Shown here: piece after piece, positions 1 to 10,942 of the stretch
Layout: each line of letters starts with the position of its first letter
Position numbering within the stretch: position 1 is the stretch's first letter
Assembly: GCA_037178855.1 (NCBI GenBank)
Contig: JASJZC010000002.1
Coordinates: 1,240,001 to 1,304,000 of the forward strand
Direction of reading: 5' to 3'
Length of the DNA stretch: 64,000 nt
From: Oscheius sp. JU75
Lineage: Eukaryota > Nematoda > Chromadorea > Rhabditida > Rhabditidae
Position numbers and translations under genes: made by a program
The notes under the pieces: model-generated
What the model saw: only the letters and a program-made list of their open reading frames with translations
What the model was told of the DNA's origin: nothing
The model's database searches: none

Positions 1-2758
1 ATCTCTACCATATTTGCCTAGGACTGTCTCTCTTCCACGGTCATCTGGTCAGACGCTTCACCTTGAAGAGATCCAGTAGGAAACTTGTGATCTGGTTACT
101 GCTTAGAAACAGTCCTCTGCCTCCGTAACTCTGTATCTCTGTCTCTCTCTCTTTTTCTGATTTTCTGTTTCTGTTTCTCTGCCTTTCTGTCTCTCCATAT
201 CTCCATCCCTTTCCAGTTACTTGTCCCCTTTGTCCACTCATTCTCAGAGACGGAAAACAGCTTGAAACAGGCGTCCAAGTGTTTACAGGAGCTCTCACTC
301 CTTTGTCCAAAACACGCCCCCACGTATTTCTCACACGTTCTCCTTGTCCTAATACTATTTTGAGAATCCATTTGACTGGGTAATTCAAACAGCGGGAGAC
401 TTGTTTGTCTTGGTAAGTTTTAGTGTTTTCAAGCCCTTACAAACACTCAAAAGTTTGACACCAAAACACTGGGGGTCTCATGATTTGCAGGGAGGTCTAA
501 TTGAGGTTGACGTGAGGGCTTGTCAACAATAACAATTTGAGTGTTTTGAACGAGGAAAGGACACTTTTGAAAGTTCTTTCTCATAAGAAAATTAAACGAG
601 GCGTGTCTGTCCAAAGGCTAGGACCAGTTTCTCAGCATAATTTACGGGTCTCTCCCAAAAGGTTCCTTAATCTTCGAGACCGTCCTTTTTACTCGAGTTA
701 GCCAGTGTAAAAAGTTTTTCATTGGGAGATGCCAAGTACTGATAGTGGCCAAACTGTTCCTTCCCCTCTGCAACCAAACCAGGTAGAGAGACATAGGGCA
801 GGAGAGACAGAGAGACAGGCAGACCGGGAAACAGAGACACAAAGAGACAAAGATATGATCTGTACTCATCATTTTCGAAATAATCGCATTCTCATACTCG
901 TTTTTAGCACTCTTAGTGGTCTCCTTTTTCGGTCGCCTAGATCAAGTTTAACAATCCATTATTTGTACTAACGCATGGGGTGAGACAGGCCAAAGAAGGA
1001 GCTGGGCAGTAGTAGTTCCCTCCTGATCCCATTACTCTTTTGAGAGTTCTATTCCTCGGAAAAGAATGAATGGTGTTGAACACTAATAGGCTAGCCGGAG
1101 AGGTGTCTCCCGCGACCTCAACCCAGTTGTTGCGCCTCTCTCTATCCTCACTCTTGGTATCTTTCTAAATTCAGATGCCGTTTTAACGAACTCTGATATG
1201 AAAAGGGGTAACTTCACTAGACTTTTTTCAATTCCCAATCATCTGTATCCAAGCTGACTCTTTCCCACTTCTGTTTCCTGGTCTCTCTGTTTCTCCTAGT
1301 CTAGAGTACGCCATTCTCTCTCTCCTTCTCGTCCTCGACTCTCGGGTTCCGCGCACCGGTTTGTTCTCACGCAAGAGGGGCAGGAGCGCGACTGAGAGAA
1401 ACACAGTGGCTGGCCCGAACGTCGTCGCCGGACGTTAGCTTTTGTCTCATTTGCCATCTCCATTTCTTGTTTCGATCATCGATCTGTTTTGACTATCAGT
1501 CTCAAAACCCTTTAACAGTGCTTACATGATTGATGTGCTTTCAGCCTGCTGCTGACCTTGGTCCTTCACGGTTCAGATAACGGTACAAGGGATTTGGGTT
1601 TTAGCGGATTCAGGTCATTTAGGGGACCATGACCAGTGATTATCCGGGGCTTGATACGCTTGACCATTACGCAACAATTACCCGTACCAATTTGGGAGCG
1701 CCGAGTAGGAATGTTTCATTGTGCACGACTCCCATGGTCAGGAATACGTACTCTTCCAAAATGGTCTCATACACTCTCTCAAACTCTCTGTTTATGTCCC
1801 CCTTGAAGTCCGGACTCGTTTTGATCTTCCTGTCTTGGAAAAGGGATGAGTCACTCTTTGGATTCTCCTGACTACCTCTCTCTCCCATCTTTCTAACTGT
1901 CTTTCTCTCTGATCATAGGATCAAAGAGATATCTCTCGTCTAGATCCCTCCAAAACATGAAACTTGTTGTTTTGTAAACATGAGGACGCACGAGGAAGAT
2001 GTAGACAGTTGATAAACGTCATGTACTCTCTTAGCGGGAGGAAGTCAGGCCATTTTCAAGACAGTTTCCTACACCGGACTGTCTCCGTCCACTTACCTTC
2101 CATTGCCCAGTCTTGAACCCTCTTCATTCAGCGTCCGGCCTTACTCTAACTGTTTCTCTCAGTGGCATTGGAACAGAACAGTTACTTGACCCTCAGTTCT
2201 TTACCGTCCAGACCACTCAATGTCCCGCCTATCATTTGAAACCGAGCTACCTGTCGACTGTTTTTGATTGGAATGACTCTCTGTTCAGTATAATCAGACG
2301 ATAGTTCCGGACGCGGACATTTTTCTGATCAGTTGTCCTTTAGAGTTAAGGGTACAGTCTCTTTCAGATGACCTTAACAGTAACTCTGTCTTCCATTTTA
2401 CTCTGCTCGATTCTTTCAATCCTGTTCTGTACTCTCATTATCTAAGACTCCAGCTCTGAATGTTGACTACGTACGAGGCTACTGGATAGTCAGTACCAAA
2501 ACTCTCTACCAGTCTACTAGAGAGTCAGTGTTCAATGGGCTTTTTCCTTGTTTCTCTGTCCGCTTGACTACCAGTTACCAAGAGTCAACTGTTCTACATC
2601 TCTCCTTACTACCATTTCTAAACAATCTATAACTCTATTGGTTCCCATCTTCGACTAACTCTTCCCTTTTGGCTGATTATGATCTCCTTTCAGTGTCTCC
2701 ACCAGCGAATCGACTGGTTTCTCGTTTTTTCGCCTTTCTCTCAAAACACATACTTGTC
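1..2758. other. Intergenic, low-complexity; no supported gene
   Basis: No reading frame here has credible splice structure or a recognisable protein. The stretch is rich in pyrimidine or purine simple repeats, for example the CT-rich tract at about 130-215 and the GAGACA-type tract at about 785-855. The remainder looks like ordinary intergenic DNA upstream of the acyltransferase gene. Confidence 0.6.
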
Positions 2759-2764
2759 TTTCAG
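2759..2764 (+). promoter_or_regulatory. Splice acceptor abutting the start codon (candidate spliced-leader site)
   Basis: The hexamer TTTCAG ends immediately before the ATG of the acyltransferase gene. In nematodes such a site directly upstream of the start codon is typical of spliced-leader trans-splicing. A cis-spliced 5' UTR intron is the alternative; the sequence alone cannot separate the two. Confidence 0.5.
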
Positions 2765-5700
2765 ATGTACCGGATATGTCTCCTTCTCTTCTTATTAGTC
2801 ACGACAAGTTCCGGCTCCCTGACAGAGTATGATGAGGAGTTCGTGCTAGACTTTCTGAACAGATCACAGTCTTTGTCTGTCAGTGAAGAGTGCAGGGAAA
2901 GTCTGGGAAAGGTGAGAAAGGGGGAGATCGGGGAACAAGTTCCATCGGTTTGGCGAAGCGGGAAACTGATTGAAGACAAATGATGCTTTTTCAGGTAAAC
3001 ACCTACCTTCAAGACTCGGACACTCTGGAAGACCAGAGAGTCTTTTACTTTCAGTCTTTTGGTAAAGGTAGAGAGACAACTCCGATTGAGAGATAGTGAC
3101 AATTCAGGTCCTTCCCAACTCTTCCTGTCTAGGGACCAGGACAGATGGGTCTACAGAGGGTATGAGTGTCTTCTATCAGCTGGTGAGACAGTCTACTCCA
3201 AGAGCGAGCATCCTATGCATTACTGTTACAACTATGATGATGGTCCGAAAGCGGTAGCTGCCTACTCTGTCTGTATCCCGTCGCCGTGTGCTGACGACCA
3301 TATTACGGTAAGTAAATGTCTCTGTCTCTGTCTCTGTCTGTCTCTCTGTCTTTAGCACCAACTTTCAGCTCCTCAAAGAATGGCGCAAAATGACCAAGCC
3401 ATCAGAAGATTATCTTCCTATGGACTTCACTGACTGCACCCGCTCCCGACATGCTAAGCAATGGTTCGAGCAGTTGGTACCAGTAGCCGACCTGGCATTC
3501 AACCTCCTTTTGGTCGCCGTAGTTATCATGGCCACAATGTTCCATCATATGCGGGGAAATCAGGCTCGGAGCATGTCAGCACGAATACTGCTTGCCTTTT
3601 CGGCTAAAACAAATGCCGAGAATCTGATCAAGTTCCCCAAGGACCCTCAAAGTTGCATTACTTGTCTCTTCGGGTTCCGGTTCCTGGCCATGGTCTGGAC
3701 CCTGGTTGGACACTCTTTCATCTTTGTCCAGGTCAGTCTCTCCTCTATTCTCTGTAAAAAAAAATGGTCATAGGCCTATCTGGAGAATGTCGAGACCTAT
3801 AAGGACGCCCTCGTCAACAACTTCTGGGACCAATGGATCACCAACTTTACCCTGAGTGTCGATGTTTTCTTGGTCATCGGAGGCTGTGTCCTGTCCTATA
3901 CTTTCTTCAGGAAATGGCTCAAGGCCAATACAGGTACTGTCCAAGACCCCTACCGTTCCAATAATACCCCAGAACCTGAACCGACATGGACCTCCTTCGG
4001 ATTCTGGCTACGGTTCTACAGGCACAGGATCGTTCGTCTCTGGCCTGCCTATCTGTACACTTTGATGGCCGTGACCCTCCGGATTTCAGTAAGTTGACGA
4101 GCCAACTAGTTCTGGTCAGCTGATTGAAAATTGTTTCGCATGTTTGTCAGCATAGGAATTTGCCGACCCTCATCAGCCGAGGTCACTCGGTTTGGGACTG
4201 AACTCTGTTTGAAGTGACGGGGGTGCCCAGTCTGCCCATGTACTTTCGAAACTCTGATAGTCCAGACAGATTGACAGTGACAGTGACAGTCTCTTCCTTC
4301 AGGTGACCCACTTCCACCCAATGTGGCCCCCAACCGACCCGGCTGTCCAATGTCCGAAGTACTGGTGGCAGAATGTCCTCTTCATCAACTCCCTGACCAA
4401 CAACCGCTGTATGCCATGGACGTGGTACATTGGAACCGAGTTCATCTACTTCCTTCTCTCACCGATCTTCCTCCTCTTGCTTAGACAGTCGCCACAGGTC
4501 GGACTAGGCTTCAGTGTGGCGGTCATAGCCATGTCGGCTGGTGCCAATACTGTGAAGATCCTGAATGAAAACTTCCCGCCCACCCAGTTTCTTTGGAGGC
4601 AACCTGAAATGTTCAACCTGAACTTCATCCAGGTACCGTAACTGCATTTGAAGTGGGCATACTGTTTCAGCACCACATTGAGTTGTACATCAAGCCCCAA
4701 TACCGAATCGGACCCTACATAATTGGAATTCTGCTCGGTTACTATCTCGCCAAGTACCAGCGGGTGGCAGTCAAGCCGACCAGGTCACGGAGCTTCGTCG
4801 GCGAGTGTCTTTCTGCTTTCACAATAAGTTGGCTTTGGTTCCCTTGGTTCTGTAGAATAGACTTAGTTATTTCAGCTGTGGCTAACATGGTCAGACTGAG
4901 AGACAAAGACATGGAGAGATAGAGACAGAAAGACAAAGAGAGATAAAGAGAGACAGATAGAAGAAACAAGGTGACAGGGAGATAGAGAGACAGTGAACCT
5001 AACCAAGCTTGCCATTCTTAGTTACTTTTCCTTGTAACGTGAGCCTAACCAGGCTACTTCCAGTTGGAGGATGGCTCTTCGGCGGAGCCTGTCTCTTCTT
5101 CGGACTTTATGGACTCTATCCTTCTCTCCAGGCATGGAATTGGCCCCTGTATCACATCATTTTCGGAACTATTCATAGGTAAACAGGCTTTTCATTTCTA
5201 TCTACGTCCAATTTCTAGGGACGTCTTTGCTGTCGGCATGGCCTGGTTGATCTACGCCTGTCACACCGGACTGGGTGGTCCAATCAACTCAGCACTATCG
5301 GCTAAATTTTTGGTTCCACTTTCCAATTTGAGCTACTCGGTGAGAGACACAGAGATAGAGAGAGACAGAGAATTTTAGGCCTACCTCTTCCACATGATCC
5401 CGGTCGTTTTGACCTATCTTCTCGTCCCATTCCCTCTTTGGTTCGACAGCAAGTGGCCTATCCTGGTAAGCATTTTTATTTCTGTAATTAAAGCAAATTT
5501 TTCTGGCTCGGAAATGGTCTAAAAATTTACAAAGTACAAAATATGGCAAAAGTTTTCTAGGATACGGTAAGGGGACAGGAGACTTCACTTGACAAAACGC
5601 GAGAAAGAGGTTGGAGCAAACTGGAGTGTCTTTAGTTGTCAAAACTTGACAAAATCTGTGATTGTCAGGAAGCGTTTGTTTTGAAGCAAACATTTTGCAA

Positions 5701-6319
5701 CTTTACAAGATTGTCGAGAATTCAAAAACCCCTTCTTCTGAAAGTGAAAAAACGCAGTCTCAGTATTAGCATTAAAAAACAAGCAAAAAAAAAAGTAAAA
5801 AAGCTTACGACACCCGGGATTCCCAAGCCGTCTCCGATCCAAGTACTAACCGGGCACAACGTTGCTTGACTTGCCAGATCGGACGGGATGGCGTACTTTC
5901 AACGTGGTGTGGCCGTAAGCGAGTTTTCGAGTTGCTGCAAGAATCGCTAGCTAAAGCACCAATTCCCACTACTAGCCCTTTTTCGAGCGATTTTTTCCAG
6001 ACCAAAGAAAGCATTTTCGAGCTCAGCGATCAATTACAAAGTTTTAGCCCTTGATCTTTTCTACTTTGCAGAACATGCCGAAACATACTTTCTTGGGTCC
6101 TAAGCTGTTTTTTCTGAACAAGTTACCGAATTTCAGGCCCATTGTGTCGCCCAGCTGGCCATCTCCTACTTCTTTGCCATTCTGTGCTATCTCTGCATCG
6201 AGATGCCAGCCGCCAGCGTGGAGCGGATCCTCCTCTCACCACGTCCCAAGACAACCCTGAAACCGGTACAGACAGCCGACTCTGAGCTCCAGCTGAAGCC
6301 AGCTTCGCCGCAACTCTAA
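2765..6319 (+). CDS. NRF-6-like membrane acyltransferase (acyltransferase-3 family)
   Basis: A polytopic membrane protein of about 690 residues of the nose-resistant-to-fluoxetine family, which in C. elegans includes intestinal proteins with roles in lipid transport. Exons: 2765-2911, 2995-3061, 3108-3307, 3369-3731, 3774-4088, 4303-4632, 4671 to about 4806-4851, 5064-5178, 5219-5339, 5379-5465, 6137-6319. All phases close except the uncertain 3' end of exon 7. The N-terminus is a signal peptide, followed by a Cys-containing lumenal NRF domain and then about ten hydrophobic segments of the acyltransferase-3 domain; typical pieces are the Arg/His-rich loop with RHRIVRLWPAY and MPWTWYIGTEFIYF. 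The last intron (5466-6136) is far longer than the others and carries a 5S rRNA gene on the opposite strand. A poly(A) signal lies at 6513. The substrate is unknown for the family. Confidence 0.9.
5786..6230. repeat. Left arm of about 440-bp inverted duplication
   Basis: This segment, comprising 5S copy 1, the rest of the last intron and the first 94 bp of the last NRF-6-like exon, matches the reverse complement of 6540-6979 almost end to end. Small substitutions and indels separate the arms. The two arms are separated by 309 bp holding the end of the coding region and the poly(A) signal. Confidence 0.92.
5803..5920 (-). rRNA. 5S rRNA gene, copy 1 (intronic, antisense to host gene)
   Basis: A full-length 118-bp 5S sequence running from GCTTACGG to CGTAAGC on the minus strand, followed by a T-rich run (seen as the A/T-run at about 5784-5802 on the plus strand) that can act as RNA polymerase III terminator. 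It lies in the last intron of the NRF-6-like gene. It carries a change in the GGGCCC stretch seen in the other copies (GGGCAC on the plus strand), so it could be a variant or decaying copy. It belongs to the left arm of a large inverted duplication. Confidence 0.93.
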
Positions 6320-6512
6320 AGAAGTCTGCAAGATTTTGAATACTACGAGTCCTTTAATAACTAGTCCACAGACTTCTTCTCTTTGATACCTCCCGCCTCT
6401 TTTGGGAGAGAACGTGTGCTTTAGCCTTTGGTCCGGGACAGATGCTCATTCCGTCTTTCACACACAGTCCTCCCCACTTTTCTTTGTATTTTGTACACGG
6501 TGAACACACGAT

Positions 6513-6518
6513 AATAAA
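6513..6518 (+). terminator. Poly(A) signal of the NRF-6-like gene
   Basis: AATAAA about 195 bp downstream of the stop codon, just before the right arm of the inverted duplication begins. Confidence 0.6.
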
Positions 6519-6539
6519 GTATTTTCACTTTATTTTTTC

Positions 6540-6629
6540 GGATCCGCTCAACGCTGGCGGCTGGCATCTCCAGAGATAGCACAGAATGGCAAAGAAGTAG
6601 GAGATGGCCAGCTGGGCGACACAATGGGC
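6540..6629 (-). pseudogene. Exon fragment of the NRF-6-like gene in the inverted copy
   Basis: Corresponds to the first about 94 bp of the last exon in inverse orientation. Compared with the functional exon it lacks 4 bp near the middle (CTCTGCATCGAG in the gene, CTCTGGAG here), which breaks the frame. It lies outside the gene, so it is a non-functional by-product of the duplication. Confidence 0.8.
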
Positions 6630-6842
6630 CTGAAATTCGGTAACTTGTTCAGAAAAAACAGCTTAAGACCCAAGAAAGTATGTTTCGGCATGTTCTGCAA
6701 AGTAGAAAAGATCAAGGGCTAAAACTTTGTAATTGATCGCTAAGCTCGAAAATGCTTTCTTTGGTCTGAAAAAAATCGCTCAAAGGGCTAGTGGTGGAAA
6801 TTTGTGCTCTAGCTAGCGATTCTTGCAGCAACTCGAAAAATC

Positions 6843-6960
6843 GCTTACGGCCACACCACGTTGAAAGTACGCCATCCCGTCCGATCTGGCAAGTCAAGCA
6901 ACGTTGGGCCCGGTTAGTACTTGGATCGGAGACGGCTTGGGAATCCCGGGTGTCGTAAGC
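6843..6960 (+). rRNA. 5S rRNA gene, copy 2
   Basis: Full-length 118-bp 5S sequence with the common GGGCCC form, followed by T runs. It is the inverted partner of copy 1. Its upstream flank (CTTGCAGCAACTCGAAAA just before the gene) is shared with copies 1 and 4, which suggests they come from one source unit. Confidence 0.95.
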
Positions 6961-6979
6961 TTTTTTACTTTTTTTTTAC

Positions 6980-9100
6980 ATAAGAGTTAGTGCAAAAGTG
7001 ATTTGGATAGACTACTTGAATAAAAAAGGCAACGTGGCAGGGCGAGCAGCAGGCACCAAGTGAGCACTAGGTGGAAGCCTTTGCTTGTCAAGTCCTGTCA
7101 GAATTTATCTCTCGACAAGACAGGAGAGGCGCTAATCTTCAGAGAATTTTCAAAAGACAAAAACTGAAGAAATTGGGGACAAAGGGGACAATCGCTTTTA
7201 TCTATCAAAAACTTGCACACTGTCGCTGTCAGATTCAAACAAGGCTATTTACAGCGGGTAATCTCTCTTCTCTCATCCCATTCCCTCATCCACGTAAACC
7301 ACTTTTTCTGTTTATGCCCCTTGTACTCTCTCCACGCGGGTCTCATGAACCAGACGCTCTCTCTCTCTCAACAACTACAATTATCCCACAAAGAAGTGGC
7401 TGAAAACAAAATTTGTATGCTATCTTTTTCAGTGATTTGTGGTTCCTTTTAGATTATAGTCTCTCGTATAGCTATGACAGTTTTCTAAGAAGAGGATACA
7501 CTTGAGTTACCGTCAACAAAAGAGGGCATTGGAAGCCCTTCCGCCAAAATAGGCCTCAATTAGGCTATGTCTCTCTGTATCTATCCCCACGAATCCCCGC
7601 AAACACTGAAAGCGTAACAAGACATGCAATGGTCTATCACGCGAGTTCGAGCCCAAGAAGGACAGGCGGCTGCCTTCACACATGATTAGAAGCAATCAGC
7701 AGTTACGAAAGAAGGAAAAACTTTCGAAATTGGATAGATCTATAACTGGATCGCGGTGCATAGGAGCTATATGAAGTATTGCATCATAGAACGCAATTGG
7801 ATTGAAGTTGTGACGACAATTTTTGGTCGGAAATAGGGTAATGGCTCTCTATAAAAGAAGGTTTCAATGCGCACTCACTCATAACTTTCATGTCTCTCTG
7901 TCTCTTTGTTCTCTTGTCATTAGGAAATGTAACGACGCGAAAGGCTAGAATTTAAAGCACCTCCCATAGAGACATTCTTTCAGCTCTTTCAGGTCATTTT
8001 GTACTCGAAGACCCCTTTAGATCTCCAAACCCAAAGGTTTTTGGGACCTCTTGTCTTTTTGTGATCGGTACAGAGTACAAGCTTCCTCAGATGACCGACA
8101 GTCGTTTTCCCGCAAAACGCCTGTACTTTCCAGGTCACATACCAGATGTCTTTTCCTCTTCATAGGTATACTCTTTGAAGAGCCGTTGAACCAGAAAAAT
8201 ACTGAAAGAAGGCATCTGTCACATGACAAATAATTTTGCTGTGATCTAAAGTTGCTCTTTTCAGCAGTTAGTCACTCTGTTCCTGTCAATCTGTTAATCT
8301 CAAAATCCTCGTAACTTATCTTTTTCTAACTCTGTTACTCTATTCCTGTCAGTTTTTCCCTGTGTCTGTCCCTAGACACAACAAAGAGTTCCTAACCCTT
8401 GAACTTCACAAACCACGAGAGCTCTGGTGAACTACGAAGTTGGCTTGTCAACTTAGAACTCTTGAACTCAGAGCAGCCAGCCACCTTGATGTATTGCTAA
8501 GGGTCGCCACTTCGAATCACACAACTCAGATTCGAGTCCAACCTGCGGTAATGTCTTTTCTACACTTTTTTATGCTAGAATAGGCTGAATCAACGCTAAA
8601 ACATCCGTTCCCGTCTTTACTTCTGTTAACATTGGAGTATCTGAAATTATGAGTGCTGGACCGGACCAGCCCGGAATTTGCAACCCTGGCTGTAACTGTC
8701 TCTCTATCTGTCTATAGTATGCTGATGCCAAAACAATTTACCCCTAGCTCCGACGGTCCAACGTTCCTCTCTCATTTCCTTGTTTTGTATCCCCAGGAGT
8801 TTCAAGTTTGTATCCCTCCACTCAATCTTATCCAGCTGCAACTGTTTCCGCTCTCAATAGTCAAATTGAATAATAGACTTGGTTAACTTTGCTCTGAATA
8901 ATCTTCCACAAAGTTTCTATGAGTTCTAACTCATTGTTCGTTAAATTCTTGACTCATACTCTGGAATCTAGACACTGAACAAGACAAATTATGTTGTCCT
9001 TGTCTCTGTCCCTGTGTCTGTCCCTAGTCTCACTACAACTTTTCGTATCTTCTCGTCTCTCTGCATCCGACCACAAATCCTCCCTTCCCTTCAGGTCTTC
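6980..9100. other. Intergenic region; no supported gene
   Basis: I saw no exon chain here that I could support. A B-box-like GATTCGAGTCC near 8528 has no surrounding tRNA fold. Confidence 0.5.
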
Positions 9101-9113
9101 CTCCCGAGTCGTC

Positions 9114-10813
9114 ATGTTTTCCAGTCTTTCTCCAATGGGCGTGGCCAGTAGCCGCCACCCGTCGTTCATAACTTCAACCACGGTTCAACAAGACATGGGC
9201 GCTACTGATATCCTCCCCTACCCGAGGAGACGAAGCTCTATCCAGGTAATACTCACAGTTGCTGTCACACTTCTGTCTCTACTGTCGCTGTCACTCTTCT
9301 TTTGATGGTGCCTGGAAACTTGTAGTCTTTAGCTCGAGCCCCTGGAATGCCGTCTCACACAGGAACAAGAGTCACACTCGCCTCCAGTCAAGTCCAGAAC
9401 AGGTTCTACTGGAACCTCAGAGGAGGTTCTGCTTCCGGGAGCAGTCATGTCATCTTCACATCCTTCTTTGGCACCTGTCAGGACACCGGGACACAGGAAA
9501 CTGACTGGGACGACTTCAGATGATGTGAGTTTGGATAGACTGATTCTGTCTTTCTGTATTTCTGCCCCCTATACAGCATGTCCATTCCGTCACCAATGTT
9601 TGCACTATGATTGCTTAGAGTTATACTATAATTATCAATATTCTCGTTACCCTCTATTATTGGAGACCCTCTCTGATCATCTTCCTTCCCCGTCATTATA
9701 ACAGGGTAGAAAAAGCGGATTAATGGTCGTTCAGGTGCACTTGCCTGCGAGGAACCGAACTATACGATTAGGAGAAAAACGACTGAATTATTCCCAGGCA
9801 CTCTTTCTGTTTCTTGCAAGGGTGCTCAGAGGGCGTTGTGGGAATGAGGCTATACGAAATCGGATGTAGAGTCACTGTCACAGTTACTGTCGCTGTCCTT
9901 CCTTATCCCACTTGTCTTTCTTTCCTTCCAGCCCCATTTCCATACATCCAGACCAAAACAAGCACAATTACAACCAGAGACACTTAATCTATTTGTTGTT
10001 TGTAGTCCAAGAGCGGAATTGCTTTTCCCCTTTTCCCCCGTGAGGGCGACATTAGAGGGAAGTCTGATCACCACGTCAAAAGTCTGAACTTGAGATCTCG
10101 GGGAGAGAGAGCACGTGTACTAACTCATTTTTGTTGTGAGACCCGGGGTCTGGGAGACGAGAAAGCTCTCGACCCGAACATAAACAAGTCTAATCGCTTA
10201 CACATAATAAGACTAGACTTATTGTGTATCCAGGTGTTTTGTAGTCTGTGCACAACATTTTCTGCTCCACATATCCCCTCAATTACCTCCCGTGGCTATT
10301 TCACAACTCAATCAGGCGGTGTTTTTATCATCAACAGGATTACAAATCCAGAGGGTTCATAGGCAGAGTGACTTTTGAGCTTGGGAATGTTAACAGGGAG
10401 GGACAGAGACTCTTCCCTCACTTCTCCCACTTCCTTGACAACACAAATCAGGTCCAGCTTCCCAGGACTGTTGCTATTTCTTATATGCTAGCTGAGCTGG
10501 TCACCCGATGTCCGTCCCCGTAAATATTATTCGCGTGCTGTTTTCGGCATACCTTTCCCCCAGTCTTTCGAAATCTTCCAGTTCAGAGCCTATTCAACGT
10601 CACGTCCTTATTTACAGTTTTCAGACACGGTGCAACTCGTGTGAGAATCCTCGTCGGGGCAGATCGCAGAGCCTGCATCAGGGACGAGTACAGAGACCTG
10701 GAGAGAGTCGTCGCCGACTGGCTTCCAATGATCTGGACGACGATGCCGAGACCACCGCAGAATTCATCGAGAAGCTCCGAAAGGAACTGATCAGTCAACT
10801 GCATCATGTATAA
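9114..10813 (+). CDS. Unrecognised gene, partial exon model
   Basis: Several stretches read as coding and join in phase, but I do not recognise the protein. Likely exons are 9114-9245 (44 codons, preceded by an acceptor CCTTCAG), 9333-9524 (64 codons, Ser/Pro/Thr-rich and probably disordered) and one starting at 9705 with GLMVVQVHLPARNRTIRLG, which looks like a folded beta segment. A terminal exon from about 10628 ends at 10813 with an acidic helical tail containing DLDDDAETTAEFIEKLRKEL. Exons between about 9820 and 10620 are not resolved. Poly(A) signals AATAAA occur at 10897 and about 10907. The gene converges on the cysteine-rich gene on the other strand. Confidence 0.45.
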
Positions 10814-10896
10814 TGTTCTCTTTTGGGAGAAACTATGATCTGTGATAGTCGAACACTTAGTCAAACACCGTGTGAATAATCTTTCTTTCTTTCGAC

Positions 10897-10902
10897 AATA
10901 AA
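10897..10902 (+). terminator. Poly(A) signal of the 9.1-10.8 kb gene
   Basis: AATAAA 84 bp after the stop codon, with a second overlapping candidate ten bases on. Transcripts ending here would approach or overlap the 3' end of the convergent gene. Confidence 0.55.
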
Positions 10903-10936
10903 AATCAATAAAAAAGCGAAGAAAGTCATAGAAACA

Positions 10937-10942
10937 TTTATT
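10937..10942 (-). terminator. Poly(A) signal overlapping a stop codon
   Basis: On the minus strand the cysteine-rich gene ends ATC TAA TAAATG, so AATAAA overlaps the TAA stop codon (10941-10943). The 3' UTR would therefore be only a few tens of bases long. Confidence 0.5.

Larger units (their letters stand above)
6540..6979. repeat. Right arm of about 440-bp inverted duplication
   Basis: Reverse complement of 5786-6230. It contains a displaced copy of the start of the last exon of the NRF-6-like gene, the intron segment before it, a palindromic-repeat remnant (about 6690-6745) and 5S copy 2. Confidence 0.92.

Noticed and set aside
8500-8560. B-box-like GATTCGAGTCC
   Set aside because: No A-box or tRNA fold at the right distance.
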